A DNA stretch of 64,000 nt from Tenacibaculum piscium (GCF_021390715.1 NZ_JAJGWT010000002.1:124001-188000), one strand, 5' to 3'; shown: positions 17,588 to 27,702, counted from the stretch's first letter. The notes: generated by a model from the sequence alone, not told the origin. Made by a program: numbers and translations.

Positions 17588-18862
17588 ATGAATATCTTAA
17601 TTTTAGGGTCTGGAGGTAGAGAACATGCCTTTGCAAAAAAACTTTCTGAAAGTAACAAAATAACCAAGCTTTTTGTAGCTCCTGGTAATGCGGGAACAAG
17701 TGCTGTAGCTACGAATATCGCTATTAATCCAACAAATTTTAACCAAGTAAAAGAGGTTGTTTTACAAAATGACATTACCATGGTTGTCGTAGGTCCTGAA
17801 GCACCTTTAGTCGAAGGGATTCACGATTTCTTTTTAGCTGATAGCGAGTTAAAAAATATTGCGGTTATTGGTCCTAAAAAAGACGGTGCTTTGTTAGAAG
17901 GAAGTAAAGATTTTTCAAAGCAATTTATGATTAAACATGGTATTCCTACCGCAAGATATGAATCATTCACCAGCGAAACCTTACAAAAAGGACAGGCTTT
18001 TTTAGAAACGTTATCACCTCCGTATGTTTTAAAAGCGGATGGATTAGCAGGTGGAAAAGGTGTTTTAATTTTAACTGATTTAGAACAAGCAAAATCAGAA
18101 TTAAAAGAAATGCTTTCCAATCAAAAATTTGGAGATGCTTCAGCAACCGTTGTTATTGAAGAATTTTTAAAAGGAATTGAACTTTCTGTATTTGTTTTAA
18201 CCGATGGAAAAAACTATAAAATTTTACCTTCTGCCAAAGATTACAAACGAATTGGCGAAGGCGATGCTGGTTTAAATACTGGTGGAATGGGTGCTATTTC
18301 TCCTGTTCCTTTTGCAACCGATGATTTCTTACAAAAAGTGGAAGATTTAGTAGTGAAACCAACCATTAACGGCTTACAAAAAGATGGAATTGATTATCGT
18401 GGCTTTATTTTTATCGGCTTAATGAACGATAACGGAAATCCATCAGTTGTAGAATACAATGTGCGTATGGGCGACCCTGAAACAGAAGTTGTTTTACCAA
18501 GAATTGAATCTGATTTAGTGGATTTATTCGAAGGTGTTGCGAACAGAACTTTAGATGAAAAATCATATAAAGTAACTTCTCAAACAGCAACAACAGTTAT
18601 GTTAGTTGCAGGTGGATATCCTGAAGCATACGAAAAAGGAAAAGAAATTACTGGTTTCGATTTAGCAGAAGATTCGATTGTTTTTCATGCAGGAACAACC
18701 CTGAAAGATGGAAGAGTAGTTTCAAACGGAGGAAGAGTGATGGCGGTTACTTCTTTTGGAGATTCTATTCAAGAAGCCCTTGATAAATCATATAAAAGTA
18801 TCGACAAAATTTCTTTTGAAGGAATGAATTATAGAAAAGATATTGGTTTTGACTTAGTTTAA
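17588..18862 (+). CDS. purD: Phosphoribosylamine-glycine ligase
   Basis: 424-residue ATP-grasp enzyme for the second step of purine biosynthesis, joining glycine to 5-phosphoribosylamine to give GAR. The N-terminus MNILILGSGGREHAFA is diagnostic. ATP-grasp elements follow: YVLKADGLAGGKGV (about residue 140-153), NTGGMGAISP near residue 235, and the metal-binding end VEYNVRMGDPETE near residue 290. Length is normal. It has its own -7 box, and a bidirectional terminator separates it from the convergent two-component genes. Confidence 0.97.
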   Translation: MNILILGSGGREHAFAKKLSESNKITKLFVAPGNAGTSAVATNIAINPTNFNQVKEVVLQNDITMVVVGPEAPLVEGIHDFFLADSELKNIAVIGPKKDGALLEGSKDFSKQFMIKHGIPTARYESFTSETLQKGQAFLETLSPPYVLKADGLAGGKGVLILTDLEQAKSELKEMLSNQKFGDASATVVIEEFLKGIELSVFVLTDGKNYKILPSAKDYKRIGEGDAGLNTGGMGAISPVPFATDDFLQKVEDLVVKPTINGLQKDGIDYRGFIFIGLMNDNGNPSVVEYNVRMGDPETEVVLPRIESDLVDLFEGVANRTLDEKSYKVTSQTATTVMLVAGGYPEAYEKGKEITGFDLAEDSIVFHAGTTLKDGRVVSNGGRVMAVTSFGDSIQEALDKSYKSIDKISFEGMNYRKDIGFDLV

Positions 18863-18910
18863 ATTCTCTTAAATTAATGTAAGAATCTATTTCGTCAATT
18901 ATAAAAACAA

Positions 18911-18944
18911 AAAAAGGAGTTGCTAAAAACAACTCCTTTTTTTA
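18911..18944. terminator. Bidirectional terminator between purD and the sensor kinase gene
   Basis: Arms AAAAAGGAGTTG and CAACTCCTTTTT around a short loop, with A-run before and T-run after, so it can serve both converging genes. Confidence 0.85.
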
Positions 18945-18955
18945 TTAAATTTAAA

Positions 18956-19999
18956 TTACATCGCTTTTTCTAAAGTAAATGAAAATTCAGAACCTTTACC
19001 ATATTCACTTTTTAATAAAATGGTTTCATTATGAGCCTCAATAATATGTTTTACAATCGATAATCCTAAGCCTGAACCGCCTTGATCTCGAGAACGACTT
19101 CGATCTACTCGATAAAAACGTTCAAATAAACGAGAAATATGTTCTTCTTTAATTCCTTCACCATCGTCAATTATTTTGATAATAAACTTATTCGGATTGT
19201 AACTTTCGACACTAACCATAGTGCTACCGCCTATTTTTCCATATTTTATAGAATTTACAATCAGGTTGATTAACACCTGTTCGATACGCTCAATATCTCC
19301 TTTTACAAAACGAGGAAATTCATATATTTTATCGAATAATAAGGTAATATTTCGTTTTTTAGCCTTCATTTCAAACAAATCAAAAACATTTTGAATCAGT
19401 TCAATAATATTGAAAGTTTCAATATTCATCTTCATTCCTTCAGTTTCTAATTTAGCAATCATGTCTAAATCTTTAACGATAGAAGCTAAACGTTCGACTC
19501 CTTTATTGGCTCTTCCTAAATATTTAGTACGGATTTCTTTATCTTCAGCAGCTCCTTCAATCAGGGTTAAAATATAGCCTTGCACAGTAAAAAGTGGTGT
19601 TTTTAATTCGTGCGCTACATTTCCTAAAAAATCTCTTCGAAAGGAATCTCGTTGTGTTAATACTACGATTTCCTTACTTCTATCTTCGACATAAGTTTGC
19701 AAACTTTTGGTTAATGCTTCTACATCGGTGGTTACTGTTTTTCGTTCTAAATCATTGACATCTAAAATAGAAATTTCTTCATATAATTTTTTTACTCTTC
19801 GATATATAAAGTGTTCCGCTCGATATTGAATAATAAAAAAAGAAAAAATAAACATGACAATTCCAAAAACAAGAACAGCACCGATTCCTAATAAATTAAT
19901 CAACAGGAAATAGGATAATAAGGCTATTATAACAGAAATTGACGTAGAATAAAATGCCGACCACAAGGCATATCGGTATGTTTTTTTGATTTTTTTCAT
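18956..19999 (-). CDS. Sensor histidine kinase, PhoR-like
   Basis: 347-residue membrane kinase. Two adjacent transmembrane segments occupy roughly residues 10-30 and 32-55, with almost no periplasmic loop, so the signal is probably sensed in the membrane or inside the cell. The dimerisation/phosphoacceptor helix contains FLGNVAHELKTPLFTVQGY (His about residue 129), followed by N box (NLIVNSIKYG), G1 (IIDDGEGI) and G2 (GGSGLGLSIVKHI). No PAS or HAMP domain is evident. It follows the response regulator gene by 84 bp on the same strand, so the two form a pair. In Bacteroidota such pairs are often called PhoR/PhoB, but phosphate as the signal is not shown. Confidence 0.9.
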   Translation of the reverse strand: MKKIKKTYRYALWSAFYSTSISVIIALLSYFLLINLLGIGAVLVFGIVMFIFSFFIIQYRAEHFIYRRVKKLYEEISILDVNDLERKTVTTDVEALTKSLQTYVEDRSKEIVVLTQRDSFRRDFLGNVAHELKTPLFTVQGYILTLIEGAAEDKEIRTKYLGRANKGVERLASIVKDLDMIAKLETEGMKMNIETFNIIELIQNVFDLFEMKAKKRNITLLFDKIYEFPRFVKGDIERIEQVLINLIVNSIKYGKIGGSTMVSVESYNPNKFIIKIIDDGEGIKEEHISRLFERFYRVDRSRSRDQGGSGLGLSIVKHIIEAHNETILLKSEYGKGSEFSFTLEKAM

Positions 20000-20083
20000 A
20001 TAAAAAAATAGATTGCTTTTACAGCAATCTACCTAATTTTTATTAATTTATTGATTTTTTTTGATACAAATATTACTCGTATT

Positions 20084-20773
20084 TTATTCTTCTAGTACAA
20101 ATTTATACCCAACACCTTTAACGGTTTTGAAAAAATCATCACCAATTTTTTCTCGTAATTTACGAATATGAACATCAATTGTACGTCCACCAACGACTAC
20201 TTCATTTCCCCAAACGCTATCTAAAATTACTTCTCTTTTAAATACTTTTCCAGGTTTTGAGGTTAATAATGATAATAATTCAAATTCTTTTCTTGGTAAG
20301 GCTATTTTTTTATCACCTTTTAATACGACATATTCATCTCTATTGATAACAATATCGCCTAATGTTGTGGTTGCATCAGTTTTGTCTTCGGTTTTTAAGC
20401 GTCTTAGTAACGATTTTATTTTACTAACTAATACTTTTGGTTTTACGGGTTTGGTAATATAATCATCAGCACCAGCATCAAAACCAGCCATTTGTGAATA
20501 ATCTTCACCTCTAGCAGTTAAAAAAGAAATAATTACATTTTCTAATGATTTAATATTTCTAATTTTCTCACAGGCTTCAATACCATCCATTTGAGGCATC
20601 ATAATATCTAATAATATTAAATGCGGGATTACTTTTTTTGCTAATTTTACTGCTTCAGCACCATTACTTGCCGTAAAAACTTGATAGCCTTCTGATTTTA
20701 AGTTATACCCAACAATTTCTAGGATATCTGGCTCATCATCAACTAGTAAAATTTTAACATCATTCGTGTTCAT
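20084..20773 (-). CDS. Response regulator, OmpR/PhoB family
   Basis: 229-residue two-domain transcription factor. The receiver domain (residues 5-120) has the acidic pair LLVDDEPD, the phosphoacceptor in LILLDIMMPQMDG (Asp about residue 55), Thr in SFLTARGED and Lys in YITKPVKP. The C-terminal winged-helix domain has the OmpR-type recognition region VVGGRTIDVHIRKLREKIG and ends GVGYKFVLEE. Partner of the kinase encoded 84 bp downstream. A TACTTTTG box lies 24 bp upstream. Target genes cannot be told from sequence. Confidence 0.93.
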   Translation of the reverse strand: MNTNDVKILLVDDEPDILEIVGYNLKSEGYQVFTASNGAEAVKLAKKVIPHLILLDIMMPQMDGIEACEKIRNIKSLENVIISFLTARGEDYSQMAGFDAGADDYITKPVKPKVLVSKIKSLLRRLKTEDKTDATTTLGDIVINRDEYVVLKGDKKIALPRKEFELLSLLTSKPGKVFKREVILDSVWGNEVVVGGRTIDVHIRKLREKIGDDFFKTVKGVGYKFVLEE

Positions 20774-20796
20774 AAGTCATTTTATATTATGTTACC

Positions 20797-20804
20797 CAAA
20801 AGTA
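20797..20804 (-). promoter_or_regulatory. -7 box for the two-component operon
   Basis: On the minus strand TACTTTTG matches TAnnTTTG, 23 bp upstream of the regulator start codon. No well-placed -33 TTG. Confidence 0.4.
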
Positions 20805-21018
20805 ACTATAAAATTACAAACCTTGGTATTTCTGGTTTAACTTAACGTTGATTTAATCATTCATAAACATTCTGCTTAACTACTAGCGGATAATATGCTT
20901 ACTATTTTTTTATTTTGATTTTTGTATCTTTTTATATCTTTATCTTGTATATTTATCTTGTATCTTTATGTTGTTTTTTTATAAAATCGATACTGAACAT
21001 CACCTATACCTTTAAAAA

Positions 21019-21735
21019 ATGCTACAAAAAACAGTTTTAGAAAATATTTTATTTTTAGATATTGAAACCGTTCCTGAACAGGAATTTTTCACTGATTTAT
21101 CCGAAGAAAAACAGGCACTTTATGCGTTAAAAACGGCGTATCAACGAAAAGAAGAAATTGATGCCAACGATTTTTATCATCGAGCAGGAATTTGGGCTGA
21201 ATTTGGAAAAATAATTTGTATTTCGGTTGGTTTTTTTGTGGCTATGGAAGATAAAAAACAACTTCGAATCAGGTCTTTTTCTGGAGATAATGAGGCTACT
21301 ATTTTAGCTGATTTTAAAAAATTACTCGATAAGCATTTCAGCCAAGATAAGTATTTATTATGTGCTCATAATGGTAAAGAATTTGATTTTCCATATATTG
21401 CTCGTCGCATGATTATCAACCGTATTGATTTGCCTAAAAAGCTGAATTTATTTGGTAAAAAGCCCTGGGAAATTCCACATTTAGACACCTTAGAATTGTG
21501 GAAATTTGGCGATTACAAACACTATACTTCCTTGCAATTATTAACTACTATTTTGGATATTCCTTCGCCAAAGCAAGATATTGATGGTAGTGAAATTTCA
21601 AAAATATTTTATCAAGAAAAAAACCTTCCTCGCATTGTTGAATATTGTGAGCGAGATACGATTGCCGTTGCACAGCTTTTGTTACGTTTTTTAAACAAAC
21701 CGTTACTTGATGAATCGGATATTATAAAAGTATAA
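21019..21735 (+). CDS. DEDD-type 3'-5' exonuclease, PolB-like
   Basis: 238-residue nuclease related to the proofreading domain of family B DNA polymerases. The four acidic residues of the DEDD fold are in ILFLDIETVPE (Exo I, about residue 13), CAHNGKEFDFPYIARRM (Exo II, about residue 115) and YCERDTIAVAQLLLRF (Exo III, near residue 215). The spacing indicates the DEDDy type only if the Tyr of EYCERD acts; that was inferred from the motif. No polymerase domain is attached, so it should act on free 3' ends in repair or RNA/DNA turnover. Monocistronic, with a strong terminator after it. Upstream (20934-20972) is a short run of TATCTTT/TATCTTG repeats. Confidence 0.85.
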   Translation: MLQKTVLENILFLDIETVPEQEFFTDLSEEKQALYALKTAYQRKEEIDANDFYHRAGIWAEFGKIICISVGFFVAMEDKKQLRIRSFSGDNEATILADFKKLLDKHFSQDKYLLCAHNGKEFDFPYIARRMIINRIDLPKKLNLFGKKPWEIPHLDTLELWKFGDYKHYTSLQLLTTILDIPSPKQDIDGSEISKIFYQEKNLPRIVEYCERDTIAVAQLLLRFLNKPLLDESDIIKV

Positions 21736-21756
21736 AACACGTAATAAATCAGATAA

Positions 21757-21791
21757 AAAAAACACGTTTAAAATATTTTTAAACGTGTTTT
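21757..21791. terminator. Bidirectional terminator after the exonuclease gene
   Basis: Arms AAAAACACGTTTAAA and TTTAAACGTGTTTT around a short AT loop, between two convergent genes, with a T-run on both strands. Confidence 0.85.
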
Positions 21792-21824
21792 CTTTATTTT
21801 TTTTAAACAACTGTTATTTTTAAA

Positions 21825-23699
21825 TTATTCACCTTCAATTTTCATTGAAAGCTCAAACCAACGTTCTTCTTTGGTTTCTAGAGCTTCGATAATTTCTTGA
21901 AGTTCTTTTGATTTATCGTTAATTTCTTCAGGAGAAAACTCCACATTCATAAACTTTGTTTCAATAACTTGTTTCTTCTTTTGAAGTTTTTCAATATCTT
22001 TTTCTAATAAGCCCCATTCTCGTTTTTCATCAAAACTTAAAGCTACTTTTTTCGCTGATTTAACAGGAGTGGCAACTACTTTTTTAGCTTCATTTTTTAC
22101 TTCTCTTGCTTCTTTTACTTTAGAATCTTCATAGGCTCTAAAATCAGAATAATTACCAGGAAAATTATCAATAACTCCATCGCCTCTAAACACAAATAAG
22201 TTATCAACAATTTTATCCATAAAGTAACGGTCATGGGAAACTACCATTAAGTTACCAGGATAATCTAATAAGAAATTTTCCAATACATTTAGAGTAACAA
22301 CATCTAAATCGTTGGTTGGCTCATCTAAAATTAAAAAGTTTGGATTTTGAATTAAAATAGCACATAAATACAATCGCTTTTGCTCTCCTCCACTTAATTT
22401 TTCAACAAAATCGTGTTGTTTTTTTCTATCAAACAAAAAGCGTTCTAAAAGTTGTCCTGCCGATATTTTACGTCCTTTTGATAACGGAATATATTCTCCA
22501 AATTCTTTTACGACTTCAATAACTTTTTGTCCTGGTTTGATAACAATTCCATTTTGCGTATAATACCCAAACTTGACAGTTTCACCAACCACAACTTTAC
22601 CGCCATCTAATTCGATTCCGCCAGTAAGCATGTTTAAAAAAGATGACTTTCCCGTACCATTTTTACCAATAATTCCGATACGTTCGCCACGTTTAAACAC
22701 ATAATCGAAACCGTTTAAAATCACTTTATCATCAAACGATTTTTGCATTTTATGAAGTTCTAAAATTTTACTTCCTAAACGCTCCATATTAATTTCCAGC
22801 TGAACTTCGTGTTCATTACGGCGTTTGTGTGCTTTTTCTTTGATTTCATAAAAATCATCGGTACGAGATTTCGATTTTGTCGTACGAGCCTTTGGTTGAC
22901 GACGCATCCAATCTAATTCTTTTTTGAATAAACTTTTTGCTTTTCCTAAATTGGTTGCTTCAAGCGCTAAACGTTCTTCTTTATTTTGTAAATAATATGA
23001 GTAATTTCCTTTGTATTTATATAATTGTCCGTTGTCTAATTCGATGATTTCATTACACACACGCTCTAAAAAATAACGGTCGTGGGTAACCATAAATAAG
23101 GTGATTTTTTCTTTAGCGAAAAAAGCCTCTAACCATTCAATCATTTCTAAATCTAAATGATTTGTTGGCTCATCTAAAATTAATAAATCGGGTTTTTTGA
23201 TAAGTACGATTGCCAATGCCAAACGCTTTTTTTGCCCTCCAGATAATTTGCTTACTTTTAATTGTAAGTTATCTAATTTTAATTTTGATAAAATTTGCGT
23301 GTATTGTGTTTCAAAATCCCACGCATTGTATTGCTCCATCAATTCAAAAGCTTCTTGAAAAGCATCTGCATTATCAGGATTTTCTACGGCTTTTTCATAT
23401 TGTTTTATAACTGATAAAACTTTATTATCCGTAGAAAAAATAGTTTCTTCAATCGTTAACTCAGGATTTAACGTATCGGCTTGCGATAAATACGCAATAT
23501 CGATATCTTTTCTACTAACAACCTGTCCAGCATCAGGAGTATCAACCCCTGCAACGATATTTAAAATAGAGGTTTTTCCACTACCATTTTTAGCAACAAA
23601 AGCTATTTTTTGATCTTTATTAATTCCGAAAGAAAGGTCGTCAAATAACACTTTTTCTCCATATGCTTTTGCAATGCCCTCAACTGATAGATAATTCAT
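21825..23699 (-). CDS. ABC-F family ATPase, Uup-like
   Basis: 624-residue soluble protein with two ABC domains and no membrane segments. Domain 1 has Walker A AKNGSGKTS (about residue 35) and signature KLSGGQKKRL; domain 2 has GKNGTGKSS (about residue 347) and KLSGGEQKRL. The linker between them is the charged ABC-F type (KAKSLFKKELDWMRRQPKAR). A lysine/glutamate-rich C-terminal coiled coil (residues 540-624) resembles the Uup tail. ABC-F proteins act at the ribosomal E/P site or, for Uup, also in DNA transactions; which applies here is not decided by the sequence. Confidence 0.9.
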   Translation of the reverse strand: MNYLSVEGIAKAYGEKVLFDDLSFGINKDQKIAFVAKNGSGKTSILNIVAGVDTPDAGQVVSRKDIDIAYLSQADTLNPELTIEETIFSTDNKVLSVIKQYEKAVENPDNADAFQEAFELMEQYNAWDFETQYTQILSKLKLDNLQLKVSKLSGGQKKRLALAIVLIKKPDLLILDEPTNHLDLEMIEWLEAFFAKEKITLFMVTHDRYFLERVCNEIIELDNGQLYKYKGNYSYYLQNKEERLALEATNLGKAKSLFKKELDWMRRQPKARTTKSKSRTDDFYEIKEKAHKRRNEHEVQLEINMERLGSKILELHKMQKSFDDKVILNGFDYVFKRGERIGIIGKNGTGKSSFLNMLTGGIELDGGKVVVGETVKFGYYTQNGIVIKPGQKVIEVVKEFGEYIPLSKGRKISAGQLLERFLFDRKKQHDFVEKLSGGEQKRLYLCAILIQNPNFLILDEPTNDLDVVTLNVLENFLLDYPGNLMVVSHDRYFMDKIVDNLFVFRGDGVIDNFPGNYSDFRAYEDSKVKEAREVKNEAKKVVATPVKSAKKVALSFDEKREWGLLEKDIEKLQKKKQVIETKFMNVEFSPEEINDKSKELQEIIEALETKEERWFELSMKIEGE

Positions 23700-23838
23700 A
23701 AAATCTAAATTTTATGCAAAGAAACAAAAAACCCGAGCAAATGCTTTAGTTTTTCTTTATCAAAAAAGAATATCAAAAAAATGGTGTCAAAAAAAAATAC
23801 TGCTTTTTTTATACTACTTTTATTAAAATTTTCCAGAA

Positions 23839-25500
23839 ATGCTTCAAGTTCATAATTTAGCGATTCGTTTTAAAAACGAAACTCCCGTAATACAAAACGT
23901 TTCATTTACGCTACATCCGAATAAAATACTCGGAATTGTTGGCGAAAGTGGTAGTGGAAAATCGGTAACTTCCTTAGCAATTTTAGGATTATTACCAAAA
24001 TTTGCACACATCACAGGCGAAATTTTATTTAAAAAACAAAACCTTCTGAATTATCATGAAAATGACTTTCAGAAAATTAGAGGACAAGAAATCGCCATGA
24101 TTTTTCAAGAACCGATGAGTTCTTTAAATCCAACAATAACCTGCGGATTTCAAGTAGCTGAAGTATTTGAAAAACATACTTCTTTATCAAAAAAAGAAAT
24201 AAAAAAAAATGTTATTGCATTATTTGAAAAAGTAAAACTACCACGAGCAAATGCCATTTTTAACGCCTATCCGCACCAAATAAGTGGCGGACAAAAACAA
24301 CGCGTTATGATTGCCATGGCAATTGCCTGCAAACCAACTCTTTTAATTGCTGATGAACCAACAACCGCCTTAGATGTTACCGTTCAAAAAGAAATAATCC
24401 TGCTTTTAAAAGAACTGCAACAAGAATATCAAATGGCAATTATCTTTATTTCTCATGATTTAGAATTAGTCGCCGAAATTGCCGATTCCGTAGCCGTAAT
24501 GCGTCAAGGAAAAATTGTAGAACAAGGAACAACCAAAGAACTTTTTTTACATCCCAAAGAAAATTATACCAAAGCACTCTTAAACTCAAAACCAACCACT
24601 AAAAAACGCTTCAAAATACTGCCAACCGTTCGTGATTTTATCAACAAAACTGTAAATACAACCATATATACACAAGAAGAACGCCAAGAATTTCATCAGA
24701 AAATATACCAACAAAAACCGCTGTTAGAAATTAAAAACTTACACACCTATTTTGTATCTAAACCAAATTGGTTTTCTAAAAAAAATACCGTGAAAGCCGT
24801 AAATGATGTATCTTTTAAAATATATAAAGGCGAAACACTCGGACTCGTAGGAGAAAGCGGATGCGGAAAAACAACCCTCGGAAGAACTATTTTACAATTA
24901 GAAAAAGCTACTTCAGGACAGATAATTTATAAAGGAAAAGATAGCACAAAACTCGCTAAAAAAGAATTGAAAAAATTACGAAAAGAAATTCAAATCATCT
25001 TTCAAGATCCTTTTTCATCACTAAACCCAAGAATTACCGTAGGAAATAGCATTATAGAACCCATGAAAGTACATCGTATTCTTAACTCATCAAAAGAACG
25101 AAAAGAATATGTGTTGAATTTATTAGAAAAAGTAGGACTCGAAAAAAAACATTTTTATCGATATCCACATGAATTTTCAGGAGGACAACGACAACGAATC
25201 GGAATTGCCAGAACTATCGCCCTACAACCAACATTAATTATTTGTGATGAATCCGTTTCTGCATTAGACGTATCAGTACAAGCACAAGTACTAAACCTTT
25301 TAAATCAACTCAAAAATGAGTTTAATTTTACCTATATTTTTATCTCACACGATTTAGCAGTCGTCAAATATATGTCCGACCAATTAGTCGTTATGAACAA
25401 AGGTAAAATTGAAGAAATTAATGATGCCGATGAAATTTATCGAAATCCAAAGAAAAAATATACCCGAAAATTAATACAAGCAATCCCAAAAGGATACTAA
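23839..25500 (+). CDS. Fused dipeptide/oligopeptide ABC transporter ATPase (DppD-DppF type)
   Basis: 553 residues holding two complete peptide-transporter ATPase domains in tandem. The first (residues 1-250) has Walker [10 protein letters not shown], signature ISGGQKQRV and Walker [15 protein letters not shown]; the second (residues 290-550) has [19 protein letters not shown] and [14 protein letters not shown]. Sequences EPMSSLNP and DPFSSLNP after each Walker A are typical of the Opp/Dpp group. In most systems two separate genes encode these. No permease or binding-protein gene is next to it, so the partners must be elsewhere. Note the Walker B of domain 2 reads CDES rather than CDEP, which keeps the catalytic Glu. 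Confidence 0.92.
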   Translation: MLQVHNLAIRFKNETPVIQNVSFTLHPNKILGIVGESGSGKSVTSLAILGLLPKFAHITGEILFKKQNLLNYHENDFQKIRGQEIAMIFQEPMSSLNPTITCGFQVAEVFEKHTSLSKKEIKKNVIALFEKVKLPRANAIFNAYPHQISGGQKQRVMIAMAIACKPTLLIADEPTTALDVTVQKEIILLLKELQQEYQMAIIFISHDLELVAEIADSVAVMRQGKIVEQGTTKELFLHPKENYTKALLNSKPTTKKRFKILPTVRDFINKTVNTTIYTQEERQEFHQKIYQQKPLLEIKNLHTYFVSKPNWFSKKNTVKAVNDVSFKIYKGETLGLVGESGCGKTTLGRTILQLEKATSGQIIYKGKDSTKLAKKELKKLRKEIQIIFQDPFSSLNPRITVGNSIIEPMKVHRILNSSKERKEYVLNLLEKVGLEKKHFYRYPHEFSGGQRQRIGIARTIALQPTLIICDESVSALDVSVQAQVLNLLNQLKNEFNFTYIFISHDLAVVKYMSDQLVVMNKGKIEEINDADEIYRNPKKKYTRKLIQAIPKGY

Positions 25501-25588
25501 TTTTTTTTCAATACTTTTTTTAAATAGTATATATTGCAACATTAAAATAAGAAAACAATAGAAATTTATTAAAAATTATAAAAATAAT

Positions 25589-26605
25589 ATGAAAATTATA
25601 GTTCCAATGGCAGGAATAGGCTCTCGATTAAGACCCCATTCTTTAACAACTCCTAAACCTTTAACCGTTATTGCTGGTAAACCAATCGTACAACGTTTAG
25701 TAGAAGATATTACCGCAGTGGTAAACCAACCAATTGAAGAAATTGCCTTCATCATTGGAAGTACTGCAAAAGGATTTCCAGCGGATACCAAAGATAAATT
25801 AATCGCCATTGCTGAAAGCTTAGGCGCTAAAGGTTCTGTATTTATTCAAGAAGAAGCTTTAGGAACGGCACACGCAATTTATTGTGCCAAAGAAGCCTTA
25901 AATGGCTCTTGTGTTGTGGCTTTTGCTGATACTTTATTTAAAGCTGATTTTACGTTAGATGCAAACGCAGATGGCGCTATTTGGGTAAAACAAGTGGAAG
26001 ATCCAAGCGCTTTTGGTGTGGTAAAATTAAAAGATGGTTTTATTACCGATTTTGTTGAAAAACCAACAGAATTTGTTTCTGATTTAGCTATTATCGGAAT
26101 CTATTATTTTAAAGATGGTGATAAACTTCGTGAAGAAATTAAACATTTAATTGATAATGATATTAGACCTTCTGGTGAATTTCAATTAACAGAAGTTTTA
26201 GAATCTTTAAAACAACAAGGTGCTAAATTTATCCCTGGAAAAGTAGATGCCTGGATGGATTGTGGTAAAAAAGATCCAACGGTTGATACTAACAAACAAG
26301 TTTTAGGATTCGAACAAGCAGATGGAAATAATTTAGTTGCTGATGATGTTGTTTTAGAAAATTCAGAAATTATTCAACCCTGTTATGTTGGAAAAAATGT
26401 TGTTTTGAAAAATACAAAAATAGGCCCTTATGTTTCTATTGGTGAAAATAGTATTGTTGAAAATTCAACAATTGTAAATTCATTAATTCAAACAAATGTT
26501 CGCATTCAAAATGCCAAATTAGACAACGCAATGATTGGTAATCATGCAAAATATAATGCAAATTATACATCTGTAAGCATCGGTGATTACACAGACCTTA
26601 CATAA
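25589..26605 (+). CDS. Sugar-phosphate nucleotidyltransferase with hexapeptide-repeat tail
   Basis: 338 residues. The N-terminal Rossmann-like pyrophosphorylase domain starts with PMAGIGSRLRPHSLTTPKPL, the GxGxRxxPxTxxxPK nucleotide-binding loop, and contains VVAFADTLFK (metal Asp) and VDAWMDCGKK. From about residue 255 a left-handed beta-helix of hexapeptide repeats follows (CYVGKNVVLKNTKIGPYVSIGENSIVENSTIVNS is the run, given here by its words YVGKNV, IGPYVS, IGENSI). It makes an NDP-sugar from a sugar-1-phosphate and NTP, for envelope polysaccharide. Which sugar and NTP cannot be settled. Its end overlaps the next frame by 23 bp, and the following genes are envelope-related. Confidence 0.85.
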   Translation: MKIIVPMAGIGSRLRPHSLTTPKPLTVIAGKPIVQRLVEDITAVVNQPIEEIAFIIGSTAKGFPADTKDKLIAIAESLGAKGSVFIQEEALGTAHAIYCAKEALNGSCVVAFADTLFKADFTLDANADGAIWVKQVEDPSAFGVVKLKDGFITDFVEKPTEFVSDLAIIGIYYFKDGDKLREEIKHLIDNDIRPSGEFQLTEVLESLKQQGAKFIPGKVDAWMDCGKKDPTVDTNKQVLGFEQADGNNLVADDVVLENSEIIQPCYVGKNVVLKNTKIGPYVSIGENSIVENSTIVNSLIQTNVRIQNAKLDNAMIGNHAKYNANYTSVSIGDYTDLT

Positions 26606-27644
26606 AAAAAATATCCCACAATTTTTAACGGCAAAAATTAAACTATTTTTGCCGTTATTTTTGCTGTTGTGCATTATTCTAAACATTAAAGCACAAAAAA
26701 ATAATACCGAATTTCAAGAAAATTTCTTCAAAGCACTCACCGAAAAAGCTATTTTTAATCCTAAAAATGCCCTCGGATATTTAGAAAATTGCCTCCAAAT
26801 ACAACCCAATAATACCGCCGTATTATTCGAAATCTCTAAAAATTATACCGAACTTAAACAACATACACTAGCCTTACAATACATCAATCTCGCAATTGAT
26901 ACACAAGAAAAAAAGCAAGGGAAAAAGCAAAAAGAAACACAACGTAAATGGCTCTTACATCACAAAGTAAGCATTCTTAAAAAACTTCAAGATTTTACAC
27001 AAGCCATAAAAATACAAGAAAAAATAGCTCAAAAAGATCCCAAAGAACAACAAAATTTAGTCTTTCTTTATTTGCAAAATGATGATATCGTTGGTGCTAA
27101 AAAAGTATTATCCGATTTAAAAAAAGCCAAACTCTTAAATCCGAGACTTCGAAAAATTCAAGAAAAACTAAACCAAAATAACAACACAAAAAATCAAAAA
27201 AAAGATATTGTAAGCAATTCAACAACAAAAACCGTAAAAAAAATTGCAACAAAAAAGGAAAACGAAAAACTAAAAAGTACCTTCGAAAAAGAAAAATCAT
27301 ATCATAATTTGAAATTGTTACTAGAAAATTTATCTTTAAATTTTCAAACAAATAATAACGTAAATAATCAAAAATATACCAAGGATTTAATAAAATATAG
27401 CCAACAAGGAATAATGCTTTTCCCAATGCAACCCTTCGTATATCTAATTAACGGAAAAGCGAACAATCATAAAAATCAATACAAAAAAGCATTGCAAAAT
27501 TTGCTAAATGGCATCGATTTTGTAATTGATTCCACCGAAAATCAAGCCCAATTCTATGTGGAAATAGCCAAAGCATACAAAGGATTAAAAAAAATCGACA
27601 AAGCAAAAATATATCAACAAAAAGCCAACGAAATTACACCATAA
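26583..27644 (+). CDS. Exported TPR-repeat protein
   Basis: 353-residue protein with a hydrophobic export segment (LFLPLFLLLCIILNIKAQ) and then tetratricopeptide-type helical repeats (for example NTAVLFEISKNYTELKQHTLALQYINLAI near residue 75-105 and FYVEIAKAYKGLKKIDKAKIYQQKA at the end), with a low-complexity Lys/Asn/Thr region in between (residues 195-245). The only upstream candidate start is GTG at 26583, inside the nucleotidyltransferase gene; no ATG precedes the signal peptide, so the start is uncertain. TPR proteins act as scaffolds; with the DUF4292 and EnvC-like genes downstream this one probably works in the cell envelope. Confidence 0.7.
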   Translation: MITQTLHKKNIPQFLTAKIKLFLPLFLLLCIILNIKAQKNNTEFQENFFKALTEKAIFNPKNALGYLENCLQIQPNNTAVLFEISKNYTELKQHTLALQYINLAIDTQEKKQGKKQKETQRKWLLHHKVSILKKLQDFTQAIKIQEKIAQKDPKEQQNLVFLYLQNDDIVGAKKVLSDLKKAKLLNPRLRKIQEKLNQNNNTKNQKKDIVSNSTTKTVKKIATKKENEKLKSTFEKEKSYHNLKLLLENLSLNFQTNNNVNNQKYTKDLIKYSQQGIMLFPMQPFVYLINGKANNHKNQYKKALQNLLNGIDFVIDSTENQAQFYVEIAKAYKGLKKIDKAKIYQQKANEITP

Positions 27645-27702
27645 CGCTACTATAACGCTATCGTAATTCTGACTTAAATTGATTCCCTATTCCTGAAAAT
27701 TT

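Noticed and set aside
20934..20972. TATCTTT/TATCTTG run before the exonuclease gene as a promoter array
   Set aside because: Low-complexity sequence; none of the units ends in TTTG to match the -7 consensus.
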